Source: Streptomyces globisporus (lineage in GTDB: Bacteria > Actinomycetota > Actinomycetes > Streptomycetales > Streptomycetaceae). Taken from it: a stretch of 64,000 nt of DNA. The translations under genes were made by a program, and so were the position numbers. The notes below the pieces were generated by a model, which worked only from the letters and a program-made list of their open reading frames with translations, ran no database searches and was not told the DNA's origin. Positions within the stretch are counted from its first letter, which is position 1. Each line of letters opens with the position of its first letter. The stretch lies in assembly GCF_003501885.1 (NCBI RefSeq), contig NZ_QWFA01000002.1:1-64000 (forward strand), read 5' to 3'. Below are positions 1 to 8,550 of the stretch, in pieces.

Positions 1-95
1 CCCGACCGGTTTTCCACCGGAACAGGGATGAGCCCCGACGCCGGGGGGGGTGGGCGCCGGGGCTCAGCTCGTGGACCGGTGGAAAACCGGTCGGG
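1..95. terminator. Nested inverted repeat downstream of hrdD
   Basis: Bases 1-20 and 76-95 are perfect 20-base inverted repeats. Inside them, 30-42 and 53-65 form a second stem of 13 bp with one mismatch. Folded as RNA this gives a long bipartite hairpin that starts about 70 bases after the hrdD stop codon, so a terminator is the simplest reading. The outer arm starts at the first base of the window, so the repeat may extend further to the left and could belong to a larger repeat element. Confidence 0.55.
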
Positions 96-162
96 TGACC
101 GGAATGACCCGGTCGGTCGGCCGGTGCGAACCGGCTTGATGGGGAGATTACGGGTTAATGGC

Positions 163-1164
163 TCACGCCGCAGCGTCAAAGCCCGTGTCGTGAGCCATTC
201 GCTTCAATTCGAGCAGTGCGTGCTTCTCTATCTGCCGGATCCGCTCCCGCGTGAGGCCGTGCTGCTTGCCCACTTCGGTCAGGGTCCGCTCGCGCCCGTC
301 CTCGATGCCGTACCGCATCTTGATGATCGAGGCGGTCCTGTTGTCGAGCTTGCCGATGAGGTCTTCCAGCTCCTCGCTGCGGAGCAGGGTCATCACCGAC
401 TGCTCGGGCGAGACGGCGGAGGTGTCCTCCAGCAGGTCGCCGAACTGGGTGTCGCCGTCGTCGTCCACGGACATGTTGAGGCTGACCGGGTCGCGGGCCC
501 AGTCCAGGACGTTGCCGACGCGCTCGGCGTTGGAGTCGAGCTCGGCGGCGATCTCCGCGTGCTCCGGGTCGCGCCCGTGCTCGCGGTTGAACTCGCGCTG
601 GACCCGGCGGATCCGGCCGAGCTCCTCCACCAGGTGGACGGGGAGCCGGATCGTGCGGGACTGGTCGGCGATGGACCGGGTGATGGCCTGGCGGATCCAC
701 CAGGTCGCGTACGTGGAGAACTTGAAGCCCTTGGCGTAGTCGAACTTCTCGACCGCCCGCACCAGGCCGGCGTTGCCCTCCTGGATCAGGTCGAGCAGAG
801 GGAGCCCCGCGCGCGGATAGCGGCGGGCCACGGCGACGACGAGCCGGAGGTTGGAACGGATGAAGATGTCCTTGGCGCGCTCGCCATCGGCGACCAGCGC
901 CTCCAGCTCCTCACGCTTCGCGTCACCGGCATCGCTCTCCACCTCGCCGTCGAGGATCTGCTGGGCGTAGACGCCCGCCTCGATGGTCTGGGAGAGGTCG
1001 ACTTCCTTGGCGGCGTCGAGCAGCGGTGTGCGGGCGATCTCGTCCAGGTACATGCCGACCAGGTCGCGATCGGCGATCTCCCCGCCCACGGCGCGAACAC
1101 TGCTGGCCCGGTCGGTCTCACCGGAGGCGGCGGACGTACGACGGGCGACGGCACGGGTTGCCAT
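163..1164 (-). CDS. hrdD: RNA polymerase principal-like sigma factor HrdD
   Basis: A sigma-70 family, group 2 (non-essential principal-like) factor of 333 residues. It directs RNA polymerase to promoters resembling those of the housekeeping factor HrdB. Region 1.2 (DLVGMYLDEIARTPLL), region 2 (RSNLRLVVAVARRY, then FSTYATWWIRQAITR), region 3 and the region 4.2 helix-turn-helix (LTEVGKQHGLTRERIRQIE) are all present. The N-terminus MATRAVARR and the C-terminus ending in DTGFDAAA match the HrdD pattern I know from S. coelicolor, as opposed to HrdA or HrdC. The start at 1164 is chosen because AAGGGAG lies just upstream. A longer frame to 1263 crosses the promoter region and is unlikely. Expression is probably induced by thiol-oxidative stress through the SigR promoter at 1226-1251. 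Confidence 0.95.
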   Translation of the reverse strand: MATRAVARRTSAASGETDRASSVRAVGGEIADRDLVGMYLDEIARTPLLDAAKEVDLSQTIEAGVYAQQILDGEVESDAGDAKREELEALVADGERAKDIFIRSNLRLVVAVARRYPRAGLPLLDLIQEGNAGLVRAVEKFDYAKGFKFSTYATWWIRQAITRSIADQSRTIRLPVHLVEELGRIRRVQREFNREHGRDPEHAEIAAELDSNAERVGNVLDWARDPVSLNMSVDDDGDTQFGDLLEDTSAVSPEQSVMTLLRSEELEDLIGKLDNRTASIIKMRYGIEDGRERTLTEVGKQHGLTRERIRQIEKHALLELKRMAHDTGFDAAA

Positions 1165-1225
1165 GCGTGCTCCCTTGCTGAGTAGGTCGCGACACCCTTC
1201 CGGGTGCCCTGCATCCGATGGAAAC

Positions 1226-1251
1226 AACGACTGGAATCCGGACAGAATTCC
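1226..1251 (-). promoter_or_regulatory. SigR-type promoter of hrdD
   Basis: Reading on the minus strand, GGAAT (1251-1247) is followed by exactly 18 bases and then GTT (1228-1226). This is the SigR consensus GGAAT-N18-GTT. It lies about 60 bases upstream of the hrdD start. hrdD is an established SigR target in S. coelicolor, so sequence and family knowledge agree. The rest of the gap to the next gene (1252-1659) shows no further signal I can name. Confidence 0.85.
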
Positions 1252-1659
1252 CATGCGGCACATTCATTTTCGTGATCATGCAGTACCCTGTTCCGCTTCG
1301 AGCGCCGGACACCGCTTCCGGATCCCATCGGACGCGCAGGTCAGAGCCGGTGCGGAAGGGGTTCCGGCCCCTTGTCGGCCCGCTTGCCGACTCTCCGGCC
1401 GGGTACCCGGAATCGGTGCGCCCACCCGAAGCGCCCTGCTCCCGCCCGAAACTCCCTGCTCCCACCCCGGGAGACGGCTGCGGTGGCGTTCGGGTTGCTC
1501 AGGTGGTTCCGCCGCGGCAAGAGCCGGTCGGGCCAGGCCCTAGGCCCGTCGGCCGATCCGGCCCGTAACCGCCGACCCGTCGTACCGGGACCCCGGTCCG
1601 AGGCCGACCGGGACCGCAGCCCGATCCGCTGCGGCCCGCGCCTGCCTAGCGTGACCGGC

Positions 1660-2790
1660 ATGGACGACACCACGGGCACCCTCGACGAAGCACTGGAGCG
1701 CATCCACCTCTCCGGGCCGGAGCGCGACGGCTGGCTCAGCAATCACGCACCCATGGCCGTGGAGGCTCTGGTGCGGCACGGCCAGGCGTCGGCCGTGCAC
1801 CGCTGGCTGGACCGGTACGGCCCGAAGCTGGAGGAGATGCCGGACGGCACCGGCTCCCCCGTGACCGCGCGGAACTGGCACGAGGCGCTGGGCGACCCGC
1901 GCCGCATCGCCGACTGGACGGAGCACTTCGAGCGGGAGACGGCCGGGCGCCCCTGGCGCGACGTGCTCGTCGAGTGGTGGCCCCGGCTGCTGCCGGGCAT
2001 CGCGGCGGGCGCCACGCATCCGGTGATCCGGGTGGGCCACTCCGTACGGACCCTGCTGACGGGCGAGGAGACCGCCCCGCGCGTCCGGGAGCTGGCCCAC
2101 GCCCTCGGCTACTGGGCCGCCCGGCACCAGCCGCTGCCTGCCCTGGCGCTGCTCGACGCGGCCCCGAGCGCGGCGGCGGCGCTGGACCGGGTGCCACTGG
2201 TGCCCGAGCAGAGCGGCGGCATCCGGGACCGGTTCGCACAGCTGACCGCCTTCCCGGACTGGCCGGGGCCGCTCCCTGGGGAAGGGCAGGGGCCGCTTCC
2301 CGGGCAAGAGCCGGGACTGCTTCCCGAGCAAGGGCAGGGGCAGGGGCAGGGGCAGGGCTCCGCCTCCGCACCGGCCCGGGAGACCGCCTCCGCCGAGGCG
2401 GCCCGGTACGCGCTCCGGGAGCTGGTGCGCGCCTCGACGCACCGGTACGCGACCCACGCGCACGGCTCGCCGATCATGCTGGTCCACGCGGCGACCGCAC
2501 CCAACGCGGTCCTGCGCACCCTGCCCGCCCTGCCCGGCGAGCTCTGGGCGCCGAGCCTGCGGGCCTCCTGGGCGGCGAGCGCGGCGGTCACCGCCGCCTA
2601 CGCGCCCCGGGACGCGGCCCCGACCCCGGCGGCGACCGGCGCGGCGGACGCCTCGGAGCTGTTCGCCCGGGCGGCGGCGCACGGCGACGACCACACCATC
2701 AAGTTCGCCGACACGGCACTGGACGTGGGCGACGCGCTCGCGTTCTCCGCCGCCCGGCGCGCTATCGAGCTGAACCCGCCGATGTTCTAG
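1660..2790 (+). CDS. Questin oxidase-like (DUF4243) family protein
   Basis: A 376-residue cytoplasmic protein resembling the questin oxidase family (formerly DUF4243). Family members include a fungal enzyme that opens an anthraquinone ring by Baeyer-Villiger-type oxidation; bacterial members have no proven substrate. The pattern includes an N-terminal HAPMAVEAL motif, repeated conserved histidines, and a C-terminal segment with DDHTIKFADTAL. The start is ATG 1660; GTG 1651 in frame is an alternative. Residues near 205-235 form a low-complexity insertion of Gly/Gln/Pro (GQGQGQGQG), encoded by a hexanucleotide repeat. The gene stands alone, convergent with the dioxygenase gene 18 bases downstream. 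Confidence 0.7.
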   Translation: MDDTTGTLDEALERIHLSGPERDGWLSNHAPMAVEALVRHGQASAVHRWLDRYGPKLEEMPDGTGSPVTARNWHEALGDPRRIADWTEHFERETAGRPWRDVLVEWWPRLLPGIAAGATHPVIRVGHSVRTLLTGEETAPRVRELAHALGYWAARHQPLPALALLDAAPSAAAALDRVPLVPEQSGGIRDRFAQLTAFPDWPGPLPGEGQGPLPGQEPGLLPEQGQGQGQGQGSASAPARETASAEAARYALRELVRASTHRYATHAHGSPIMLVHAATAPNAVLRTLPALPGELWAPSLRASWAASAAVTAAYAPRDAAPTPAATGAADASELFARAAAHGDDHTIKFADTALDVGDALAFSAARRAIELNPPMF

Positions 2791-2808
2791 GGCCCGACAC
2801 GTACGGGG

Positions 2809-3591
2809 TCAGCCGAACTGCACCGAGCGCTTCGCCAGCCCCATCCAGAAGCCGTCGATGACGCTCCGCCCCCGGTCCAGCTCGTCCTCGGCCGCGCCCA
2901 GTGTCACGAACAGCGGCGCGAAGTGCTCGGTGCGCGGGTGGGCGAGCTTTCCGGCCGGGGACGTGCGCTCGAAGTCGATCAGCGCGTCGATGTCCTGGGC
3001 GCGCAGCGCGCGGTCGCCCCAGTCGTCGAACTCCGCCGACCAGCCGGGCACCCCGCCGCCCTGGTGGCGCAGGGCGGCCAGGTTGTGGGTGAAGAAGCCG
3101 CTGCCGACGATCAGTACGCCCTCGTCGCGCAGAGGGGCGAGTTTGCGCCCGACGGCCATCAGCTTCTGCGGGTCGAGGGTGGGCAGGGAGATCTGGAGTA
3201 CGGGGATGTCGGCGTCCGGGAACATCTCCACCAGCGGGACGTACGCCCCGTGGTCGAGGCCCCGGTCCGGGATGTCCTGGACCGGCGTACCGGCGCCGCG
3301 CAGCAGTTTGCGGACGCTGTCGGCGAGCCCGGGCGCGCCGGGGGCCTCGTACCGCACCCCGTAGTAGTGGTCGGGAAAGCCCCAGAAGTCGTACACGAGC
3401 GGCACGGTGTCTGTTGCCCCCAGGGCGAGCGGGGCCTCCTCCCAGTGGGCCGAGACCATCAGGATCGCGCGGGGGCGGGGCAGGCCCGCGGACCAGGCGG
3501 CGAGTTCGCCGGGCCAGACGGGATCGTCGGCCAGGGGCGGCGCGCCGTGCGAGAGGTAGAGGGCGGGCATGCGCTCCGCGGTGGCTGTCAT
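2809..3591 (-). CDS. LigB-type extradiol dioxygenase (4,5-DOPA dioxygenase family)
   Basis: A 260-residue class III extradiol ring-cleavage dioxygenase of the YgiD / 4,5-DOPA dioxygenase group. It is expected to bind non-haem metal and cleave catechol-type rings. Conserved histidine motifs are visible: LSHGAPPL near the N-terminus, VSAHWEE, LDHGAYVPL, and GSGFFTHNL. The start at 3591 is supported by GGGGAG five bases upstream; longer in-frame starts have no better site. The gene is divergent from a MarR regulator across a 266-base gap containing inverted repeats, so the MarR protein probably controls it. Confidence 0.88.
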   Translation of the reverse strand: MTATAERMPALYLSHGAPPLADDPVWPGELAAWSAGLPRPRAILMVSAHWEEAPLALGATDTVPLVYDFWGFPDHYYGVRYEAPGAPGLADSVRKLLRGAGTPVQDIPDRGLDHGAYVPLVEMFPDADIPVLQISLPTLDPQKLMAVGRKLAPLRDEGVLIVGSGFFTHNLAALRHQGGGVPGWSAEFDDWGDRALRAQDIDALIDFERTSPAGKLAHPRTEHFAPLFVTLGAAEDELDRGRSVIDGFWMGLAKRSVQFG

Positions 3592-3785
3592 GGCACTCCC
3601 CATCCACTGGGCGCCGGATCCCGGGCGGCCGGGCGCCGCGCAGGGCGTCCGGGTCACCGGATCCGGTCACGAGTTCGTCAGAGCGGTAGTTCCCCGAGGT
3701 CATCCGAGGGATCGTTGTGCAGGGGCCCTGCGGAATTCCGCGGGAGACCCGTCGGGTCCCCTGCGGGGACCTCCCGGGAGGGCTT

Positions 3786-3844
3786 CTTGAAACTTCAAGG
3801 TCCTACCTGTGGAGACCTTAGCTCTATCTAGTTCAACTTTCAAG
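3786..3844. promoter_or_regulatory. Probable MarR operator sites
   Basis: CTTGAA (3786-3791) and TTCAAG (3794-3799) form a perfect inverted repeat with a 2-base spacer. A second cluster, TTCAA (3832-3836) and TTCAAG (3839-3844), lies just before the marR start. Both are in the gap between the dioxygenase and marR, and such spaced TTGAA half-sites are typical of MarR-family operators. Autoregulation and control of the divergent gene are inferred. Confidence 0.6.
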
Positions 3845-3866
3845 AAAAGGTCGTACAGTGGAGTCC

Positions 3867-4370
3867 ATGACCACGGCATCCACCAGCGCACCGCGTTGGC
3901 TCACCGACGAGGAGCAGCGCGTCTGGCGCGCCTATCTGCATGCCACCACGCTGCTGGAGGATCACTTCGACCGCCAGTTGCAGCGCGATGCCGGTATGCC
4001 GCACACCTATTACGGGCTGCTCGTCCAGCTCTCGCAGGCCCCCCGTCGCCGGATGCGGATGACGGAGCTGGCCCGGAACGCGAAGATCACCCGCTCCCGG
4101 CTCTCGCACGCCATCGCCCGGCTGGAGAAGAACGGCTGGGTCCGCCGCGAGGACTGCCCCTCCGACAAGCGCGGCCAGAACGCGGTGCTCACCGACGACG
4201 GCCTCGCCATGCTGCGCCGCTCGGCGCCGGGCCATGTCGAGGCCGTACGGCAGGCGATGTTCGACCGGCTCACGGACGAGCAGGTGAGAAGCCTCGGGGA
4301 GATCATGCGGACGCTCGCCACCGGTCTGGAACCGGAGGGCACGGACGCGGATCTGCCCTGGCTCCGCTGA
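3867..4370 (+). CDS. MarR family transcriptional regulator
   Basis: A 167-residue winged helix-turn-helix repressor. It shows the MarR core: a dimerisation helix, then LTDEEQRVWRAYLHATTLLEDHFDRQL, a DNA-binding segment MRMTELARNAKITRSRLSHAIARLEKNGWVRRE, and the wing DCPSDKRGQNAVLTDDG. The start is ATG 3867, with GTG 3858 (AAAGG seven bases before it) as a good alternative. MarR proteins usually respond to phenolic or aromatic ligands, which fits the divergent extradiol dioxygenase. The gene is convergent with the efflux pump, and the two share a terminator hairpin. Confidence 0.9.
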   Translation: MTTASTSAPRWLTDEEQRVWRAYLHATTLLEDHFDRQLQRDAGMPHTYYGLLVQLSQAPRRRMRMTELARNAKITRSRLSHAIARLEKNGWVRREDCPSDKRGQNAVLTDDGLAMLRRSAPGHVEAVRQAMFDRLTDEQVRSLGEIMRTLATGLEPEGTDADLPWLR

Positions 4371-4409
4371 GCGGAACCAGGGCAGATCAGAGGCCGGTCC
4401 TCGTCGGGG

Positions 4410-4443
4410 GCCGGTCGCCGTCGAAGGACTGCCGGCGACCGGC
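4410..4443. terminator. Bidirectional terminator hairpin
   Basis: A perfect 11-bp stem pairs 4410-4420 (GCCGGTCGCCG) with 4433-4443 across a 12-base loop. It lies between the convergent marR and MFS genes and has no poly-T tract, as is common in streptomycetes. Confidence 0.7.
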
Positions 4444-4447
4444 GTCG

Positions 4448-5989
4448 TCAGTGGGCTACCACCGGAATCTTGAACTCCTCCTCGGCGCCCGCCTCGGACG
4501 CGCTTTCCGTGCCGTCCGACCCCGTTCCGGGCCGCCCGGTGTTGATGAGGGCGATCGCGATGGCGGCCGCGGCGACGAGGATGCCGACCGCCCACCAGAT
4601 CGCGGAGGCGAAACCGCTGACCATGGCCTGGAGCTCCAGGAGCTTCGGGTCCGTGGCGCGGGCCGCGTGATCGGCGACGTACGCGGTGGTGGCGCTCGCG
4701 GCGATGGTGTTCAGCAGAGCGGTGCCGATGGCGCCGCCGACCTGCTGCGAGGTGTTGACCATCGCGGAGGCCACACCCGCGTCACGCGGCTCGATGCCGT
4801 GCGTGGCCAGGGACATCGCCGGCATGAACGCCGTACCCATGCCGAGGCCGAGCAGCAGCATGCCGGGCAGGATGACGGCCGCGTAGCTGGTGTTGAGGTC
4901 CAGCTGGGTCAGCAGCAGCATGCCGACCGCGGCAACCAGGAAGCCCGGGCCCATCAGCAGGCGCGGCGGGACCCGGGTCATCAGCCGGGTGCCGATCTGG
5001 GTGGAGCCGGTGATCATGCCCGCGATCATCGGGAGGAACGCGAAGCCGGTCTTGACCGGGGAGTAGCCCTTCACGACCTGGAGGTAGTAGGTCAGGAAGA
5101 GGAACAGCCCGAACATCGCGATGATGGCGAGGCCCAGCGAGAGGTAGACCCCGCCGCGGTTGCGCTCGGTGAGGACGCGCAGCGGCAGCAGCGGCGACTT
5201 CACGCGCGCCTCGGTCACGACGAAGGCCAGCAGCAGCACGGCGGCGGCGACGAACATCGAGACGGTCAGGGCGTCCGACCAGCCGGCCGACTCGGCGCGG
5301 GTGAAACCGTAGACCAGGGCGACCAGACCAAGGGTGGAGAGCACGACGCCGGGGATGTCCAGCGGTGCGCGGTTGCGGGTGCCGGAGGGCTCACGGATCA
5401 CGAAGTACGCGCCCACGGCGGCGACGACGGCGAACGGGATGTTGACGAAGAACGTCCAGCGCCAGTTCAGGTACTCGGTGAGGAAGCCGCCGAGGATCAG
5501 CCCGACCGCACCACCGCCACCGGCGATGGCCCCGTAGATACCGAACGCCTTGGCGCGCTCCTTGGCGTCGGTGAACATCACGGCGAGCAGGGAGAGCGCG
5601 GCCGGGGCGAGCAGGGCGCCGAAGACACCCTGGAGGGCCCGGGACCCGAACATCATCGCCTCGTTCTGGGCGGCCCCGCCGAGCGCGGAGGCCAGCGCGA
5701 AGCCGATCAGGCCGACGACGAAGGTGCGCTTACGGCCCCAGAGGTCGGCGATCCGGCCGCCGAAGAGGAGGAGACCACCGAAGGCGAGGGCGTAGGCGGT
5801 GATGACCCACTGCTTGTTGCCGTCGGAGATGCCCAGGTCGGTCTGGGCGGAGGGCAGCGCGATGTTCACGATGGTCGCGTCGAGGACGACCATCAGCTGG
5901 GCGAGCGCGATGAAGGCGAGGGCCTTCCAGCGACTCGGATCGGGAAGGGCGGTGTCAGCCGTTCGGGACAGGCCGGCCATTTTTGACAT
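4448..5989 (-). CDS. DHA2-type MFS drug:proton antiporter (EmrB/QacA family)
   Basis: A 513-residue major facilitator transporter with about 14 predicted membrane segments. The first helix carries LMVVLDATIVNIALP, the motif typical of 14-TM drug exporters; motif A is GGRIADLWGRKR and the motif C region is GAIAGGGGAVGLILGG. It should export hydrophobic toxicants or antibiotics using the proton gradient. The start at 5989 is preceded by AGGTGG; GTG 6001 is also possible. A TetR gene lies 210 bases upstream on the same strand, so the pump is probably under that repressor. The gap 5990-6199 shows no clear hairpin. Confidence 0.9.
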   Translation of the reverse strand: MSKMAGLSRTADTALPDPSRWKALAFIALAQLMVVLDATIVNIALPSAQTDLGISDGNKQWVITAYALAFGGLLLFGGRIADLWGRKRTFVVGLIGFALASALGGAAQNEAMMFGSRALQGVFGALLAPAALSLLAVMFTDAKERAKAFGIYGAIAGGGGAVGLILGGFLTEYLNWRWTFFVNIPFAVVAAVGAYFVIREPSGTRNRAPLDIPGVVLSTLGLVALVYGFTRAESAGWSDALTVSMFVAAAVLLLAFVVTEARVKSPLLPLRVLTERNRGGVYLSLGLAIIAMFGLFLFLTYYLQVVKGYSPVKTGFAFLPMIAGMITGSTQIGTRLMTRVPPRLLMGPGFLVAAVGMLLLTQLDLNTSYAAVILPGMLLLGLGMGTAFMPAMSLATHGIEPRDAGVASAMVNTSQQVGGAIGTALLNTIAASATTAYVADHAARATDPKLLELQAMVSGFASAIWWAVGILVAAAAIAIALINTGRPGTGSDGTESASEAGAEEEFKIPVVAH

Positions 5990-6199
5990 GGGTGTAGCCA
6001 CCTAAGGACGTGCGAGGGCGCCGAGGCGTCGCGAAGTGGGCGTCGGCGGTACGTGCTCTGGCGTACGCGCGACGGTTACGTGGGCCGCCCGTGCGGGACC
6101 CCGTGCGTGACAGGGGCGTACGGGCCGGTGTTCGGGTGAGGCGGGACGGTGGGGCCGATGGAGTCGGCGGGCCCGGGAAGGTTCAGGTCGGTGCGGCCG

Positions 6200-7003
6200 T
6201 CAGGAGCGCCGCAGGTCCTCCAAGGTCGCCGCCGATCCGGGCAGTTCGGAGCGGGCCGGGGTCTCCAGGCCGTCCAGGAACAGCTGCAGATGACGGTGGG
6301 TGAACCGGTCGATGCCCTGGCAGGCGATGCCGGGGAGCGGCCGGGTGAGCTGGGAGAGGGCGACGAGTACGTCACCGACGGCGATGTCGGTGCGCAGCCG
6401 CCCCGCGGACTGGGCGCGCGACACGAGACCCGCGACGGCCTCTTCGAGGCGGTCGCGCTCGGCGAGCAGATCGGGGTGGTCCTTGTCGAAGACGCCGGAG
6501 ATCATCGGGCACAGGGCGCCGATCCGTTCGTCGGCGGCCGCGTGCACGAAGCGGCTGAGCGCGGCGAACGGGTCGGACTCCGCGGCGACGGCCTCCTCGG
6601 CCCTCAGGGTGGTGCGGGAGGTGACCGCGAGGACGACCTCATGGGTGAGGGCGGCGCGGTCGGGGAAGTTCCGGTAGAGCGTGGCGTTGCCGACGCCCGC
6701 GCGGCGGGCGACGTCGTCCAGCGCCACGTCGGGCCCGAACTCGACGAACAGCTCGCGCGCGGCCGAGACGATCCGCTCACGGTTGCGCAGCGCGTCGGCC
6801 CGCGGTCGGGGGGCGCGGCACGACGCCGTCGGCGCGGCGCCCTTCCCGGCGACGGCCTCCGCGGCGCGTCCGGTGCCGGTGCGGATGACGCTGCCGGTAC
6901 CGGTGCCGCTGTCAGCGCCGGACTCTGTGACGCTTCCGGTGTCGGACTGCGCGGTGTTGCCGGTGACGGCGGCCTGCGCGGCACCCTTGGCGACGGTCTT
7001 CAC
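6200..7003 (-). CDS. TetR/AcrR family regulator, probable repressor of the adjacent efflux pump
   Basis: A repressor of about 267 residues. An N-terminal Gly/Thr/Ala-rich low-complexity leader of about 60 residues precedes the TetR helix-turn-helix: RERIVSAARELFVEFGPDVALDDVARRAGVGNATLYRNFPDRAALTHEV. The C-terminal ligand-binding domain resembles the SbtR/TetR_C group. The start is uncertain: GTG 7003 (GAGG six bases before) and GTG 7015 are both possible, and an ATG-like frame to 7087 is open. The gene is upstream of and co-directional with the MFS gene, and palindromes lie in its own promoter region, so autoregulation is likely. Confidence 0.88.
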   Translation of the reverse strand: MKTVAKGAAQAAVTGNTAQSDTGSVTESGADSGTGTGSVIRTGTGRAAEAVAGKGAAPTASCRAPRPRADALRNRERIVSAARELFVEFGPDVALDDVARRAGVGNATLYRNFPDRAALTHEVVLAVTSRTTLRAEEAVAAESDPFAALSRFVHAAADERIGALCPMISGVFDKDHPDLLAERDRLEEAVAGLVSRAQSAGRLRTDIAVGDVLVALSQLTRPLPGIACQGIDRFTHRHLQLFLDGLETPARSELPGSAATLEDLRRS

Positions 7004-7068
7004 TGCGACCCTCACCTCCCCTTCCCCTGCGTAGCCGGTCGGGCCCCTTCCGTAACCGGGGACCGCTT

Positions 7069-7113
7069 CCCCGTTTAGCGGGGACACGTATGCAAACGGG
7101 GAGAGGCTCCCCG
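7069..7113. promoter_or_regulatory. Probable TetR operator
   Basis: CGGGGAG (7097-7103) and CTCCCCG (7107-7113) form a perfect 7-3-7 inverted repeat. A second repeat, CCCCG (7069-7073) with CGGGG (7079-7083), is adjacent. Both sit directly upstream of the tetR gene, in the divergent gap before the protease gene. Confidence 0.6.
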
Positions 7114-7272
7114 CTTATTTCCCGCCTCCCATGTGACCTGCATCACACACCTTCGGGGCGGAAACCCACCGATCGGCGCACCCAGCGAGCGGCTCCGGAC
7201 CACCCGGCACAGGCTGATCGCCAGAGCGCAGTCAGGGGTCGGCCGGCTGCCGCGGACCCCGAAGGCGCCTCT

Positions 7273-8550
7273 ATGCAGCAGCCCCGCCACCGGATACGCA
7301 GACACCGCCGCCCGATCGCCCTGGCCGGAGCGACCGCGCTGGTCATAGCGGCCATGGCCTCCGCAAGCACGACCCTCCCCTCCGCCGGCCGCGCCTCGGC
7401 GGGCCCGGCTTCCACCGCCCTGGACTCCGCGCTCGCCCCGTGCCGGATCTCCGCGGCCATGGGCGTACAGATGTCCGAGGGCCTGCCGACCCCGCCCGGC
7501 TACGCCCGGTCGACCGGCGAGATCAGGGCGCTCAACCTGATGATCGACTTCCCGGACGCGGAGGGGACGGGACCCGCGACGGACCGGTTCGCGGAGTTCT
7601 TCCCGCAGACCTCCGAGTGGTTCCGGACCAGCTCCTACAGCCGGCTCGTCTACCGGCCCGAGGCCCCCCTCAAGGACTGGCTGCGGATGCCGATGGCGTT
7701 CACGGAGTACGGGATAGAGCGCGGCTCACCGTTCGAGCCGGGCTACCGCCAGCTGATGAAGGACATCGTCGCGGCCGCCGACCCCCGGGTCGACTTCTCG
7801 GAGTACGACCTGGTCAACATCCTGGTCAGCCCGAACGCCGGCCCCTCCGCGCTGGACACCGTGCTCTCGGTGACCTTCTCCGGCAACGACGAGGCCCCGG
7901 AGGCGGACGGCGTACCGCTCGCCAACACCTCGTTCGTCTACAGCCGCCAGGACGACGGATCGGGGTCGTACGCCGAGACCGGCTACCGCGTCCTGCCGCA
8001 CGAGAACGGCCATGTCTTCGGGCTGCCCGACCTCTACACGATGGAGGGCGGCGGCTCGGTCGGGCACTGGGACATCATGTCCGAGGACTGGGGCGCCAAC
8101 AACGACTTCCTGGCCTGGCACAAGTGGAAGCTCGGCTGGCTCGACAACGAGCAGATCAGCTGCGCGTCGCAGCCCGGCGTCAGCGAGCACACGCTCGGCC
8201 CGCTGGCCACCGAGGGCGGCACCAAACTCGCCTTCGTCCCGCTGAGCGCCCAGTCCGGCTACGCCGTGGAGGTCCGCACGGCGGCCGGCAACGACGACGC
8301 GGTCTGCCGTCCGGGGGTGCTGATCTACAAGGTCAGCTCCGACGTGGACACCGGCCAGGGCCCGGTCTCCGTCGCCGACGCGACCGAGGACAGCGGCGGC
8401 TGCACCCGGCGCCCCAACGTGCACGCGGAACTGTCCGACGCCCCGTTCCGGCCCGGCCAGACCTTCACCGACCGGGCCAACGGCGTACGGATATCCGTGC
8501 TGGACGAGGACGACGACGGCAACTACCGGGTACGGGTCACGCGCCCGTGA
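7273..8550 (+). CDS. Secreted M6-family (immune inhibitor A-like) metalloprotease
   Basis: A 425-residue exported zinc protease. Residues 1-45 look like a signal peptide, with basic RHRIRRHRR followed by a hydrophobic stretch ending in ASA-type residues. The domain resembles M6 peptidases: an N-terminal segment RALNLMIDFPDAEGT, and the zinc motif HENGH (HExxH) within PHENGHVFGLPDLYT. A conserved GHWDIMSEDWG and WHKWKLGW follow, typical of the family. The start at ATG 7273 gives the best signal peptide; no strong ribosome site is seen. The last 14 bases overlap the end of the convergent acyl-CoA synthetase gene. Confidence 0.88.
   Translation: MQQPRHRIRRHRRPIALAGATALVIAAMASASTTLPSAGRASAGPASTALDSALAPCRISAAMGVQMSEGLPTPPGYARSTGEIRALNLMIDFPDAEGTGPATDRFAEFFPQTSEWFRTSSYSRLVYRPEAPLKDWLRMPMAFTEYGIERGSPFEPGYRQLMKDIVAAADPRVDFSEYDLVNILVSPNAGPSALDTVLSVTFSGNDEAPEADGVPLANTSFVYSRQDDGSGSYAETGYRVLPHENGHVFGLPDLYTMEGGGSVGHWDIMSEDWGANNDFLAWHKWKLGWLDNEQISCASQPGVSEHTLGPLATEGGTKLAFVPLSAQSGYAVEVRTAAGNDDAVCRPGVLIYKVSSDVDTGQGPVSVADATEDSGGCTRRPNVHAELSDAPFRPGQTFTDRANGVRISVLDEDDDGNYRVRVTRP

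Noticed and set aside
1372..1659. N-terminal extension of the questin-oxidase-like protein
   Set aside because: The extension is Arg/Pro-rich and lacks a ribosome site at its start; the family-like sequence begins at about MDDTTGTL.
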